A DNA stretch of 46,267 bases. Origin: Myxococcales bacterium (GTDB lineage: Bacteria > Myxococcota_A > Polyangia > Polyangiales > Polyangiaceae). Positions 17,453-25,860 of the stretch are shown piece by piece. The stretch spans positions 1-46,267 of the forward strand of contig JAGQJA010000110.1 in NCBI GenBank assembly GCA_020430845.1, written 5' to 3'. How positions within the stretch are numbered: position 1 is the stretch's first letter; each line of letters opens with the position of its first letter. The position numbers and the translations under genes were made by a program. Below the pieces are notes generated by a model. That model searched no databases, was not told where the DNA came from, and saw only the letters and a list, made by a program, of their open reading frames with translations.

Positions 17453-17817
17453 GCGCCCCCGCCCTTCTTCTTGAGGCGCTCGGCGCTCACGAAGTCGGGA
17501 GACGCAAAGAGCGCGCAGTCGCAGTAGCCCTGGCGCGTGATGTCCTCGTGATGCGGCTTGCACGGACAGACCATCTCCGATCCCTTCTGTTTGCTCTCTT
17601 CGACCGGCGCGCACGGGCAGTACATGCGCCCGTGCGCGACGAGGTTGTCGGCGAGACCGCGCACGACGTTGTCGACGACCTCGGCCTCGGGGTAGAGCTC
17701 GTACGGGCCCTTGGCCACGTACGTCTCGACGAACTTGCGCGCGCGAGAGAGCGCCTTGGCGCGCGCCGGATCGTCGGGCGGCGGGGGCGGGTCGGCAGCT
17801 CGGGGCGCGTCGGTCAC
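17449..17817 (-). CDS. Ferredoxin:thioredoxin reductase catalytic (beta) chain-like protein
   Basis: 122 residues from a GTG; an upstream ATG would give 167 residues, but FtrB proteins are ~110-120 long and the extension is not conserved-looking. Six cysteines lie in three pairs: CPC (67-69), CPC (84-86), CDC (99-101), followed by ALF, as in FTR beta chains, which hold a [4Fe-4S] cluster next to a redox disulfide (likely Cys69/Cys101) and reduce thioredoxin from ferredoxin. Spacing is 14 and 12 residues, against 16 and 8 in cyanobacteria. No variable (alpha) subunit or ferredoxin is nearby. Coupled by GTGA overlap to the parvulin lipoprotein. Confidence 0.85.
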   Translation of the reverse strand: MTDAPRAADPPPPPDDPARAKALSRARKFVETYVAKGPYELYPEAEVVDNVVRGLADNLVAHGRMYCPCAPVEESKQKGSEMVCPCKPHHEDITRQGYCDCALFASPDFVSAERLKKKGGGA

Positions 17818-17896
17818 GCGCGTCAGCGTAGCGACGGCGGCTCCAGGCGAGAAGAGCGGCCGCGCGTGGACGGTCGAACGTTGGTAAGACTGGCGC

Positions 17897-19387
17897 ATGC
17901 CGCCGCGCCACCGGCTCGCCCTCCCGCTCGCCGCCGCGCACGCGCTCTTCATGTTCGTGTGGTGTGCGCTCCGGCACGCGGCCTACGGCTCGCGCGCGCA
18001 CGATCTGGGCGCGTATCACCAGATCTTCTTCAACGCGTCGCGCGGCACGCTCTACAACGAGATCGAGGGCTTTCACCAGTGGTCGGCGCACTTCGAGGTG
18101 GGCCTACTCTGGCTCGCCGGCCCCTACCGGCTCCATCCCACGCCGCTCTGGCTGCTCGCCACGCAGGCGATCGCGTGCGCCGCCTCGGGCCTCGTGGTCG
18201 AACGGCTCGCGCGCCGTGCCCTGGCAGACGCTCGGCTCGCGGTCTTCGCCATGGCGGCCGCGCTCGTCACGCCGCAGCTGCTCTTGGCCGAGCACTACGA
18301 CTTCCACAGCATCACGGTGTGCACCCTCCCGCTCGCGGTGATGGCGCTGGGCGTCGAAGAGGACCGGCCGATCACGCTCGCGCTCGGCGCCCTCGTCGCG
18401 ATGTCGATCCGCGAGCAGATGGGGCTCGCGCTCGTCGCCGCGTGCGTCGCGTGGTGCGTCCGTCACGGCCTCACGCGTCGGCGGGCGCTCGTCGCCGCGG
18501 CGCTGTCGGCGCTCGGGCTCGGCGTCTTCGCGGCCGAGGTGCTCTGGATCATCCCGTCGTACGCAGGCCCCGGACCTCGCGTGTTCCGGTACGTCGCCCA
18601 CTACCGCCGCCTCGGGGACACGCCGGCCGCCGTCTTGCGCTTCGCGCTCACGCACCCACTCCGGACGCTCGGGCTCGCGCTCGACGGCGAGCGAAAGACC
18701 TACCTGCTCGAGCTCGCGAGCGGCGCCGCGCTGCCGACGGCGTTCGGCCTCTTCTACTTCGGGGCGAACGATCCCGTGCGCGCGCGGATCGCGCGCATCT
18801 GGGCCGCGGCGCGCCGGTGCCTCTGGCCGCTCGTCCTCGCGACGCCCTTGCTCGCGATCCAGCTCCTCAGCGCGCACCCGCCCACGTTCAGCATCCACTT
18901 CCAGTACGGCGCGCCGCTCGTGCCCCTCGTCGCCGCAGGAGCCGTCGCGGGCGCGCGCGAGCTCGAGTCCCGCGCGCGAGGCGGCGCGCGCCTGGCCGTG
19001 CTCGCGTGGCTCGTCGCGACCTCGCTGCACGCGCTCGTCACCTTCGTGCCCGAGGCGTGGGACCGCGGCGGCCCGCTCGACGTCGCGTTCTTTCGCTCCC
19101 CTCGCGCGGCAGCCCTCGCGCGGGCCACGTCGCTCGTCCCCGTCGGCGCGTACGTGTCGGCCCAGGACGCCGCCACCCCTCACCTCTCGGGCAGGGTGCG
19201 CCGCTGGCCCGACGCCGCCGACCTCGCGGACTACGTGCTGCTCGACGAGCGCGGCGATCCGCTCGCCTCTCCCACCGAGATCCGCGCCGCCGCCCAGGAG
19301 CTGCGCCGCGAGCCGGGCGTGCGCGTGCTGGTCGACGAGGCGGGCGTGATGCTCGCGCAACGCCGCGCGGGCGACGCCGATCTATAG
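17897..19387 (+). CDS. DUF2079 polytopic membrane protein
   Basis: 496 residues with about nine to eleven hydrophobic segments. The N-terminal part (LGAYHQIFFNASRGTLYN, HFEVGLLWLAGPYRLHP, AEHYDFHSI) matches the DUF2079 family, thought to resemble polyprenyl-phosphate-dependent GT-C glycosyltransferases. The C-terminal ~110 residues are a soluble tail. It is followed after 8 bases by an NDP-sugar epimerase gene, which supports a role in surface glycosylation. Substrate unknown. Confidence 0.82.
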   Translation: MPPRHRLALPLAAAHALFMFVWCALRHAAYGSRAHDLGAYHQIFFNASRGTLYNEIEGFHQWSAHFEVGLLWLAGPYRLHPTPLWLLATQAIACAASGLVVERLARRALADARLAVFAMAAALVTPQLLLAEHYDFHSITVCTLPLAVMALGVEEDRPITLALGALVAMSIREQMGLALVAACVAWCVRHGLTRRRALVAAALSALGLGVFAAEVLWIIPSYAGPGPRVFRYVAHYRRLGDTPAAVLRFALTHPLRTLGLALDGERKTYLLELASGAALPTAFGLFYFGANDPVRARIARIWAAARRCLWPLVLATPLLAIQLLSAHPPTFSIHFQYGAPLVPLVAAGAVAGARELESRARGGARLAVLAWLVATSLHALVTFVPEAWDRGGPLDVAFFRSPRAAALARATSLVPVGAYVSAQDAATPHLSGRVRRWPDAADLADYVLLDERGDPLASPTEIRAAAQELRREPGVRVLVDEAGVMLAQRRAGDADL

Positions 19388-19395
19388 TGCGGGCG

Positions 19396-20514
19396 ATGGC
19401 AGACAAGGTCCTCGTCACCGGCGGCGCGGGGTTCATCGGCTCACACCTCGTCGACGCGCTGCTCGCGGCGGGCCGCGACGTGCGCGTGCTCGACGATCTG
19501 CTCCCGCAGGCGCACCCGACCGGGACCGCGCGCTTCTTGTCGAAAGACGCGGAGCTCGTCGTCGCCGACATCCGCGACCGGGGCGCCGTCGATCGCGCCC
19601 TCGACGACGTCACCAGCGTCTTCCACTGCGCGGGCATGGTCGGCAACGGGCAGTCGATGGTCGAGATCCGGCGCTACACGGACGTCAACGCCGTGGGCAC
19701 GGCCACGTTGCTCGAGGCGATGCTCGCGCGCCGAGAGCAGTTCGCGCGGCTCGTGGTCTCGTCGTCGATGGTCGTCTACGGCGACGGCGCGTACGCGTGC
19801 AAGACGCACGGAGTCGTGCGCGCGCTCCGGCCCGAAGCGCGGCTCCGTGCCCGCGCGTGGGAGCCCGTGTGCCCCACGTGCGCCGAGGAGGTCTCGCCCG
19901 TGGCCACCCACGAGGATCAGCCGCTCTATCCCACGAGCACGTACGGGATCTCCAAGCGTGACCAAGAGGAGCTGTCGCTCGTGATCGGGCGCGCGTACGG
20001 GCTGCCCACCGTGTGCCTCCGGTACCTCAACACGTACGGCTCGCGGCAGGCCCTGTCGAACCCGTACACCGGCGTCGCGGCGATCATGACGACCCGCATG
20101 CTCTCCGGCAAACCGCCCACGCTCTTCGAGGACGGCGGGCAGCTGCGTGATCTCACGCACGTGTCCGACGTCGTCCGCGCGAACCTGCTCGCCGAGGTGG
20201 CGCCCGACGCGGCGCTCTACCTGCCCTTCAACGTGGGCACGGGTCGCTCGGTCCCCATCCTCCAGATCGCGCGGATGCTCGCGCGGGCCCTCGGCGTCGA
20301 CATCGAGCCCGACGTGACGGGGCTCTTTCGCGACGGCGACATCCGGCACTGCTTCGCCGACGTCTCGCGCGCGAGGGAGCTCTTGGGCTACGAGCCGCGG
20401 ATCACGCTCGAAGAGGGCGTCGGCGAGCTCGCGGCCTGGGCGCGCGGCGAGTCGCCCGAGGACCTCACCGAGCGGGCGAACCAGGAGCTCCGCGACAAAG
20501 GCTTGATTCGATAG
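19396..20514 (+). CDS. NAD-dependent epimerase, dTDP-L-rhamnose 4-epimerase-like
   Basis: 372 residues, an extended SDR fold. NAD site TGGAGFIGSHL (8-18), Ser cluster VSSSMVVYG (121-129), catalytic Tyr183 and Lys187 in YGISK. Between them lies an insertion with CKTH (C135, H138) and CPTC (C159, C162), a likely zinc knuckle; from memory this insert is seen in enzymes annotated as dTDP-L-rhamnose 4-epimerases. It would convert a dTDP-6-deoxysugar for surface glycans. The start follows the DUF2079 stop by 8 bases. Its stop codon lies inside a terminator-like hairpin. Confidence 0.88.
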   Translation: MADKVLVTGGAGFIGSHLVDALLAAGRDVRVLDDLLPQAHPTGTARFLSKDAELVVADIRDRGAVDRALDDVTSVFHCAGMVGNGQSMVEIRRYTDVNAVGTATLLEAMLARREQFARLVVSSSMVVYGDGAYACKTHGVVRALRPEARLRARAWEPVCPTCAEEVSPVATHEDQPLYPTSTYGISKRDQEELSLVIGRAYGLPTVCLRYLNTYGSRQALSNPYTGVAAIMTTRMLSGKPPTLFEDGGQLRDLTHVSDVVRANLLAEVAPDAALYLPFNVGTGRSVPILQIARMLARALGVDIEPDVTGLFRDGDIRHCFADVSRARELLGYEPRITLEEGVGELAAWARGESPEDLTERANQELRDKGLIR

Positions 20515-20531
20515 GCCTTTTCTGTTTTCTT
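20497..20531 (+). terminator. Likely intrinsic terminator overlapping the epimerase stop
   Basis: AAAGGC (20497-20502) pairs with GCCTTT (20515-20520); two wobbles and one more pair extend the stem to 10 base pairs with a 6-base loop. A T-rich run (TTTTCTGTTTTC) follows. The stop TAG (20512-20514) is within the 3' side of the loop/stem, so ribosomes reaching the end would cover it. Confidence 0.5.
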
Positions 20532-20662
20532 CCGCCCTCCCCCGGCGCCACACGACGTGGGGCCCTCGCCGAGCGCTGCGCCTGGCGACCGAGGATTTTG
20601 GGTGGAAGCTGCCCGAGCCACGTGGTAAGTGGCCGAGCCTTCTCGAGAAAGACATTTGAACG

Positions 20663-20902
20663 ATGCCCAGTGATGCCGTCCAGTGCAAGCCGCTCGAAGT
20701 CGTGGTCTCCGACCGCGGTATCGAGCGCGCCATCAAGATGCTCAAGCGCAAGCTCGCCTCGGAGGGTGTCCTCCGCGAGCTCAAGATGCGCCGCCACTAC
20801 ATGAAGCCGAGCGTCAAGCGCCGGAAGAAGCAGGCCGAGGCCGCCCGTCGTCGTCGCAAGCGCGCGAAGATGGACGCGGCGCCGCCGTCGCCCAAGGGTT
20901 GA
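20663..20902 (+). CDS. rpsU: Small ribosomal subunit protein bS21
   Basis: 79 residues. The core is typical: VVVSDRGIERAIKMLKRKL, then LRELKMRRHYMKPSVKRRKK, with a very basic C-terminus. It belongs to the 30S platform near the anti-Shine-Dalgarno region. A GAGAAAG ribosome site precedes the ATG. The 148-base leader after the terminator probably holds its promoter. Convergent with the glycosyltransferase gene (16 bases between stops). Confidence 0.95.
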   Translation: MPSDAVQCKPLEVVVSDRGIERAIKMLKRKLASEGVLRELKMRRHYMKPSVKRRKKQAEAARRRRKRAKMDAAPPSPKG

Positions 20903-20918
20903 GCCGGCTCGCGTAGGG

Positions 20919-21650
20919 TCAGGCGTGGCGCGTCGTGCGCCGCGCCTCGGCCCCGTGCCGCGCCACCAAGTAGAGGATCTTCGCGCCCGCTCGCACGGTG
21001 CCGCGGAGCGTGCCCGAGACCTTCGACTCGCCAGCGACGCGGGGTCGACAGGTCACGTCCACCTCCCGCACCCGCAGCCCGCGCGCGTGCGCCTGGAGCA
21101 TGAGCTGGATCGTGAAGCCGTGGCCGGTGTCGGTCAGGTCGAGCCGGTCGAGCGCGGCGCGTGACAGCGCCTTGTACGGTGGCATGTCGGTGTACCGCGC
21201 GCCGATCGCCGCGCGCATCGCCAGCGGCGCGAGCCAGTTGCCGAACCGCTGCACGGGCGTCATCGCGCCCGCGGCCGGCCGTCGCCGCGCGCCCAACGCG
21301 AGGTCCACCTCGCCGGCGCGCACCGGATCGACCAGGAGCGGCGCCTCCTCCGGCACGTCGCTCCCGTCGGCGTCGAGGAACAAGAGCACGTCGGCGCCGA
21401 GCTCACGCGCGCGCGCGAGGCCCGCGAGCATCGCGCGCCCGTAGCCGCGCCGCGGCTCGGAGACGACGTCGGCCCCCGCCTCACGCGCGACCCGCGCGGT
21501 GCCGTCGGTGCTGCCGTTGTCGACGACGACGACGCGATCGACGAACGGCGCGATCCCGCGGACCACGCCGCCGATCGCCCCCTCTTCGTCGAGCGCGGGC
21601 AGCACCGCGCAGACGCAGGCAGACGTCGTCACGTCGCGCGCGTCCGTCAC
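20919..21650 (-). CDS. Family 2 glycosyltransferase (dolichyl-phosphate-sugar synthase-like)
   Basis: 243 residues from a GTG that overlaps the upstream lipoprotein stop (GTGA). GT2 features: AVLPALDEEGAIGGVV, VVVVDNGSTDGTARVA, and the metal-binding FLDADGSD. TDMPPYKALSRAAL and GHGFTIQLMLQA fit DPM1/UDP-glucose:undecaprenyl-type enzymes that load sugar onto a lipid carrier. There is no C-terminal membrane pair, so it should be peripheral. Coupling with a lipoprotein gene is unexplained. Confidence 0.88.
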   Translation of the reverse strand: MTDARDVTTSACVCAVLPALDEEGAIGGVVRGIAPFVDRVVVVDNGSTDGTARVAREAGADVVSEPRRGYGRAMLAGLARARELGADVLLFLDADGSDVPEEAPLLVDPVRAGEVDLALGARRRPAAGAMTPVQRFGNWLAPLAMRAAIGARYTDMPPYKALSRAALDRLDLTDTGHGFTIQLMLQAHARGLRVREVDVTCRPRVAGESKVSGTLRGTVRAGAKILYLVARHGAEARRTTRHA

Positions 21651-22450
21651 TGGACCGTGACGGTGACCGTGAGGCGGCGGCTCGTCACGCACTTCTCGCT
21701 CGTCGTGACGGAGTAGTACGTGTACGTGCCCGGCACCGTCGGCGCGGCGATCGAGCGCGTCCACTTGCCGTCGGGGTATCCCTTGCCCTGCACGCAGCCG
21801 GTCGTCGCGCACCCCTCGGGGGGCGGCGTCATGGCGCCGGTCCACGAGAGCACGGGCTGCACGACGAGCACCTCGTCGCTCATCACATCGTGCTGCTCGG
21901 CCAACGGGCCCGAGCCCGCCTTCACCACGACCGAGAAGTCGAGCATCGCGCCCGGCGCGACCGTGATCGCCGGCGCCGGCGCGATCGCGCCCGAGCCCAC
22001 CAAGAAGTCGCTCGCCGTCGGCTCGAACTCCGCCTCCTTCACGGTCGCCGGGTCGACGCCGTCGGGCACCAAGAAGTGTCTGCGCGTCGTGACGATCGCG
22101 TTGCCGTCGCGCAGCTTGAACTTGAGCGCGCCGTAGCGGTAGCCGTCGCTGAAGGAGTGGATGCCGACCTGGTCGACGTCGTCGGGGACGTCGACGTCGA
22201 AGTTGCCGTTCGCGTCGGTCATCGTGCCGATGACGTACGCCGGCGCGAACTTCGTCGGGTCGGGGTTCTTGACGTAGATGTCTCCGAGCTCGACGACGAC
22301 GAGGGCGCTCGCGAGGCCACGCCCTTCGTCGCGTGAGAGCACCGTGCCTCGGAGCCGAAATCCCCCGGGCTTGGCCGGTTCCCCGGTGTCGCAGCCGGCG
22401 AGCCCGACGAGGGCGACGGCGACGGCGGTGGTGACAAACGCGCGTCTCAT
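21647..22450 (-). CDS. Lipoprotein with carboxypeptidase-regulatory-like beta domain
   Basis: 267 residues. Signal peptide with lipobox GLAGC (Cys20). Residues ~30-100 (FRLRGTVLSRDEGRGLASAL ... GTMTDANGNFDVDVPDDV) resemble carboxypeptidase-regulatory or cna-B-like domains, which are immunoglobulin-like folds. The C-terminal part has a two-Cys loop (CATTGCVQGKGYPDGKW) and ends in beta strands (TYTYYSVTTSEKCVTSRRLT). Enzyme activity is not expected. Translationally coupled to the glycosyltransferase; divergent from the two-CxxCH lipoprotein. Confidence 0.8.
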   Translation of the reverse strand: MRRAFVTTAVAVALVGLAGCDTGEPAKPGGFRLRGTVLSRDEGRGLASALVVVELGDIYVKNPDPTKFAPAYVIGTMTDANGNFDVDVPDDVDQVGIHSFSDGYRYGALKFKLRDGNAIVTTRRHFLVPDGVDPATVKEAEFEPTASDFLVGSGAIAPAPAITVAPGAMLDFSVVVKAGSGPLAEQHDVMSDEVLVVQPVLSWTGAMTPPPEGCATTGCVQGKGYPDGKWTRSIAAPTVPGTYTYYSVTTSEKCVTSRRLTVTVTVQ

Positions 22451-22532
22451 GGCTCGCGATCATACGCGACAAAGGGCGCCGCGGTTTCATCTCCCGAAAC
22501 CGGGTCGACGCCGCGGGCGTAGAATGGAGGCC

Positions 22533-23039
22533 ATGGCCCGCGCCGCGCATACGTCCACGCGCCTCGACGCGACCCGCGCCACGCTGTCGCTGATCGCGCT
22601 CGCCTGCGCCGCGGCGATCGTGGCCGCGTGTGGCGGCGAGAGCGTCGGCGCGGGCGAGCCGGGGGCGTCGGCGCGCGCGGCTCCACGGCTCGTGCCCGTA
22701 GAGGAGCAGTTTCCCACGTGCGCGCTCGGCGACGAGAAACGCGAGCGATGGGGCACGGCCTGCCTCTGCTGCCACGCCGACACGTTCGGCGTCGGCGGCT
22801 CCCTCTCGCGTGAGCGCAACGTCGCGCGCATCGTGGTGCGCGACGGATTCGGGGACGTGGCCGACATGACGCCCAACCCGTTCTCGAACTTCTTCCAGCA
22901 CCTCAAGCTGCGCGGTGAGCTCGACGCCGAGATCCACATGAAAGACGGACAGGTGCGGCGGATGAAGGGCAAAGCGCCGCACGGCGACTGCAACCAGTGC
23001 CACGGCGAGGGCGGCGCAGCGGGGCTTCTCGGCGACTGA
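22533..23039 (+). CDS. Small lipoprotein with two CxxCH haem-binding motifs
   Basis: 168 residues from the ATG next to GGAGG; an ATG 9 bases upstream is an alternative. Hydrophobic signal with lipobox IVAAC (Cys33). Two haem c motifs: CLCCH (77-81) and CNQCH (153-157), so it may be a di-haem periplasmic cytochrome; the sequence between (for example DMTPNPFSNFFQHLKLRGEL) is not a classic cytochrome c. CLCCH has an extra Cys, which is unusual. No oxidase or reductase gene adjoins. The Ser/Thr kinase follows on the same strand. Confidence 0.72.
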   Translation: MARAAHTSTRLDATRATLSLIALACAAAIVAACGGESVGAGEPGASARAAPRLVPVEEQFPTCALGDEKRERWGTACLCCHADTFGVGGSLSRERNVARIVVRDGFGDVADMTPNPFSNFFQHLKLRGELDAEIHMKDGQVRRMKGKAPHGDCNQCHGEGGAAGLLGD

Positions 23040-23063
23040 TCGGTCCGGCCCGGGAATGTGTGC

Positions 23064-23091
23064 GCGCGCCGGGCGTTCATCCCGGGCGCGC
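23064..23091 (+). terminator. Strong GC hairpin between the cytochrome-like gene and the kinase
   Basis: Bases 23064-23073 pair with 23081-23091 (ten pairs, one bulged G) around a 7-base loop, 25 bases after the cytochrome-like stop and 50 bases before the kinase ATG. No U-tract follows, so termination would need Rho or pausing. Confidence 0.35.
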
Positions 23092-23141
23092 TTCCGGTAG
23101 GCTATGGGCGTCGCGCCGCTCCGGGTCGCGGCCCCTCCGCC

Positions 23142-25811
23142 ATGCTCGAGAAAGGACAGCGCGTCGGCCCCTACGAGATCCGAGCCTTCGTCGGGCAAGG
23201 TGGCATGGGTCAGGTGTACGAGGCGTTCGACCCTCGCCTCGAGCGGCGCGTGGCGCTCAAGGTCATCAGCGTGCCGGCCGGCGCCGAGCAGAAGCGGAGC
23301 GACTCGGGCGGCCTCGTCACCGACTTCGCGGCGCGGCTGCTCCGCGAGGCGCGCGCCGTCGCCGCGCTCAACCACCCCAACGTCGTCAACATCTACGACG
23401 TGGGCGAGGACGAGGGCCGCCTCTACCTGGCGATGGAGTTCGTCGTCGGACACACGCTCCGCGCGCTCGTGGGCCAAGAGGTGCCGCTCGAGCGCAAGCT
23501 CCGGTGGATGATCGACGTGGCGCGTGCCCTCGAGGCGGCGCACCGCGCGGGCATCGTCCACCGCGACGTCAAGCCCGAGAACGTGATCGTGCGCGACGAC
23601 GGCGCGGTCAAGGTGCTCGACTTCGGCATCGCGCGCCGCACCGTGAGCGCTTCGGCCGACGACCAGCACAAGGTCGACACGATCACAGGCGGTGGCGCCA
23701 TCGCCGGCACGCCCGTCTACATGTCTCCCGAGCAGATCAAGGGCGGCGACGTCGACGCGCGCGCCGATCAGTTCGCGTGGGGCGTCACCGCGTACGAGCT
23801 GCTCGCCGGGCAGCGCCCCTGGCCCGACCACGGCGAGGTCCTCGCGATCGTCGCGCGCATCCTGACCGACCCTCCTACGCCGCTGTCCGAACGAGCCGGA
23901 TCCATCCCCAAGGCCGTCGAGCAGACGATCGCGCGCGCCCTCGCAAAGTCTCCCGACGCGCGGTTCGCCTCGATGAGCGACGTGGCCGACGCGCTCGAGC
24001 CCTTCGCCGCGACGTCGACGTCGCGCGATCGCGTCACGGTCACGCCGCGGAGCGACGATCCCTCTGCGTTCGCGGCGACGACGCGCGTCCCGACGACCTT
24101 GCCCGTCGTCAGCAAGCCAGACCTCGAGGAGCCCGACGTTCCGCCGCCCGCCAAGCGGTCGGGCCTCGCGCGCCTGGCCGTGCCGGTGACGTTGACCGCG
24201 GCGGTCTTGCTCGGCGCGTACTGGGTGAGGACACGCCCGGCGACGCCCCCCACGCCTCCGACGCCGCCGTCCGCGATGCCGATCTCGACGGTACCGGAGG
24301 CCGCCGCGGCGTTCGCGGACGCCAAGCGCCTGTGGCGTGACGGCGCCGAAGCGCGCGCGTTCGCGGCGTTCGCCAAGGCGATCGACCGCGACCCCTCGCT
24401 GTCGGCCGCGCACCTCATGCTCGCGATCCTCACGTACTCGCAGGACCCGACGGGCGCACAGTCCCACTTCCAGAGCGCATTCCAGCACCGCGAGCTGCTC
24501 TCCGAGCGCGACTTCGCCCTCCTCGAGGCCGCCGAGTCGTACGTGCGCCCTCGGCCCGACCTCGAAGAGTGGGAGACGCGCCTCATGTCCGTCGCGTTCC
24601 GTTTTCCCAAGGATCCCGAGGTGCAATACCTGCTCGGCCTCGCGCGCATGCGCCAGGCCAACGACGACGGCGCGCGGGCGGCGCTCGAGACCGCCGTCAA
24701 GCTCTCGCCCCAGCTCGCGCCCGCCATGAGCGCGCTCGCACGAGCGCGTCGCGCGATGGCCGACGAGGAGGGCGCGCTCGCCGTGGCCGACCAGTGCATG
24801 CGCGTGTCGCCGGTCGCGACGGTCTGTGTCGAGGCGCGCTACGACATCCTGAGCGGGAGCGGTCAGTGCGCCCTCGCGCGCGAGGCGGCGACGCAGTGGG
24901 TCGGCCTCGAGCCCGCGTCTGGCGACGCGCTGGGCTCGCTCGCCAACGCGCTCTTTGCCACCGGCGCGCCTCGGCCGGCGATCGAAGAGATCCTGCAGCG
25001 GCGCTGGGCGGCGCTCGGCGAGGACCGCAAGAAGTCCGAGCTCTCCGACCGTCTCTGGCTCGAGATCGTCGACGGTCACCTCGACGACGCCGCGGCGCAG
25101 GCCGAAGCCCTCAGCCGCGCGTTGCCGCAGACGGCCGACGCGTTCGATCACTCGCGGCCCGCGCGCCTGCGCGTCGCGATCCTCACCGAGGCCGGCCGCG
25201 TCGACGACGCCGCCAAGGTCGCGCGCGACTACCTCGATCGTATGGCGGCTTGGGCCACCTACCCGCTCGCCCCCGACCCGAGCATCTCGTTCCAGGAGCC
25301 GCTCTATCGCGCCGGCAAGCTCTCGCGTGCAGACCTCGAGCGCGCCCGCGAAGCGTGGCTCACCGCCGAGGACGCGAGGGTCAAGGGCGACGAGCGCCAG
25401 CGCCGGCGCCTCGCCTGGCTCCGCTGGTCGTACGTCTGGGGCGGCTTCGCCGAGACGCGCGCCGAGGCCCTCGAGGCTCTGGGACACGCCCCCGAGACCC
25501 CGCCCGAGCAGGGCCGGCGCGGGCAGAGCTTCGCGTTCGACCTCGGAAAGGCCGAGCTGCTCGCGGGCCAGACCGACAAGGCCCTCGGACACCTCACGCA
25601 GTCCGTCTCGGGCTGCCCGTCGCTCGCCGACGCGATGATCCACACCCGCGCGCGGCTCTATCTGGGCCGCGCCCTCGAGGCTTCGGGCGACCGCGCCGGC
25701 GCCCGCCGGGAGTACCAGCGCGTCATCGCCCTCTGGGGCAAGGCCACGCCGCGCTCGATCACGGCCCGCGAGGCCGAAGATCGCCTAAAACGTCTCCCGC
25801 GTGAGAATTGA
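23142..25811 (+). CDS. Membrane Ser/Thr protein kinase with C-terminal TPR-like repeats
   Basis: 889 residues. A Hanks-type kinase domain fills ~11-280: glycine loop VGQGGMGQVYEA (17-28), Lys40 in VALKV, Glu69, catalytic Asp142 in HRDVKPEN, DFG Asp160, and GTPVYMSPEQ. One membrane helix near 345-363 (VPVTLTAAVLLGAYWV) is followed by a Pro/Thr linker and ~500 residues of helical TPR-like repeats (AFAAFAKAIDRDPSLSAAHL, VQYLLGLARMRQANDDGARA). Thus the kinase is cytoplasmic and the repeats probably periplasmic. All catalytic residues are present. The ATG gives a standard short N-tail; an in-frame upstream start would add 28 residues. Confidence 0.93.
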   Translation: MLEKGQRVGPYEIRAFVGQGGMGQVYEAFDPRLERRVALKVISVPAGAEQKRSDSGGLVTDFAARLLREARAVAALNHPNVVNIYDVGEDEGRLYLAMEFVVGHTLRALVGQEVPLERKLRWMIDVARALEAAHRAGIVHRDVKPENVIVRDDGAVKVLDFGIARRTVSASADDQHKVDTITGGGAIAGTPVYMSPEQIKGGDVDARADQFAWGVTAYELLAGQRPWPDHGEVLAIVARILTDPPTPLSERAGSIPKAVEQTIARALAKSPDARFASMSDVADALEPFAATSTSRDRVTVTPRSDDPSAFAATTRVPTTLPVVSKPDLEEPDVPPPAKRSGLARLAVPVTLTAAVLLGAYWVRTRPATPPTPPTPPSAMPISTVPEAAAAFADAKRLWRDGAEARAFAAFAKAIDRDPSLSAAHLMLAILTYSQDPTGAQSHFQSAFQHRELLSERDFALLEAAESYVRPRPDLEEWETRLMSVAFRFPKDPEVQYLLGLARMRQANDDGARAALETAVKLSPQLAPAMSALARARRAMADEEGALAVADQCMRVSPVATVCVEARYDILSGSGQCALAREAATQWVGLEPASGDALGSLANALFATGAPRPAIEEILQRRWAALGEDRKKSELSDRLWLEIVDGHLDDAAAQAEALSRALPQTADAFDHSRPARLRVAILTEAGRVDDAAKVARDYLDRMAAWATYPLAPDPSISFQEPLYRAGKLSRADLERAREAWLTAEDARVKGDERQRRRLAWLRWSYVWGGFAETRAEALEALGHAPETPPEQGRRGQSFAFDLGKAELLAGQTDKALGHLTQSVSGCPSLADAMIHTRARLYLGRALEASGDRAGARREYQRVIALWGKATPRSITAREAEDRLKRLPREN

Positions 25812-25860
25812 GCAAAATCAGGGTTGCCCCGATATGCCCAGTTGGCGTAATTGGCAATCA

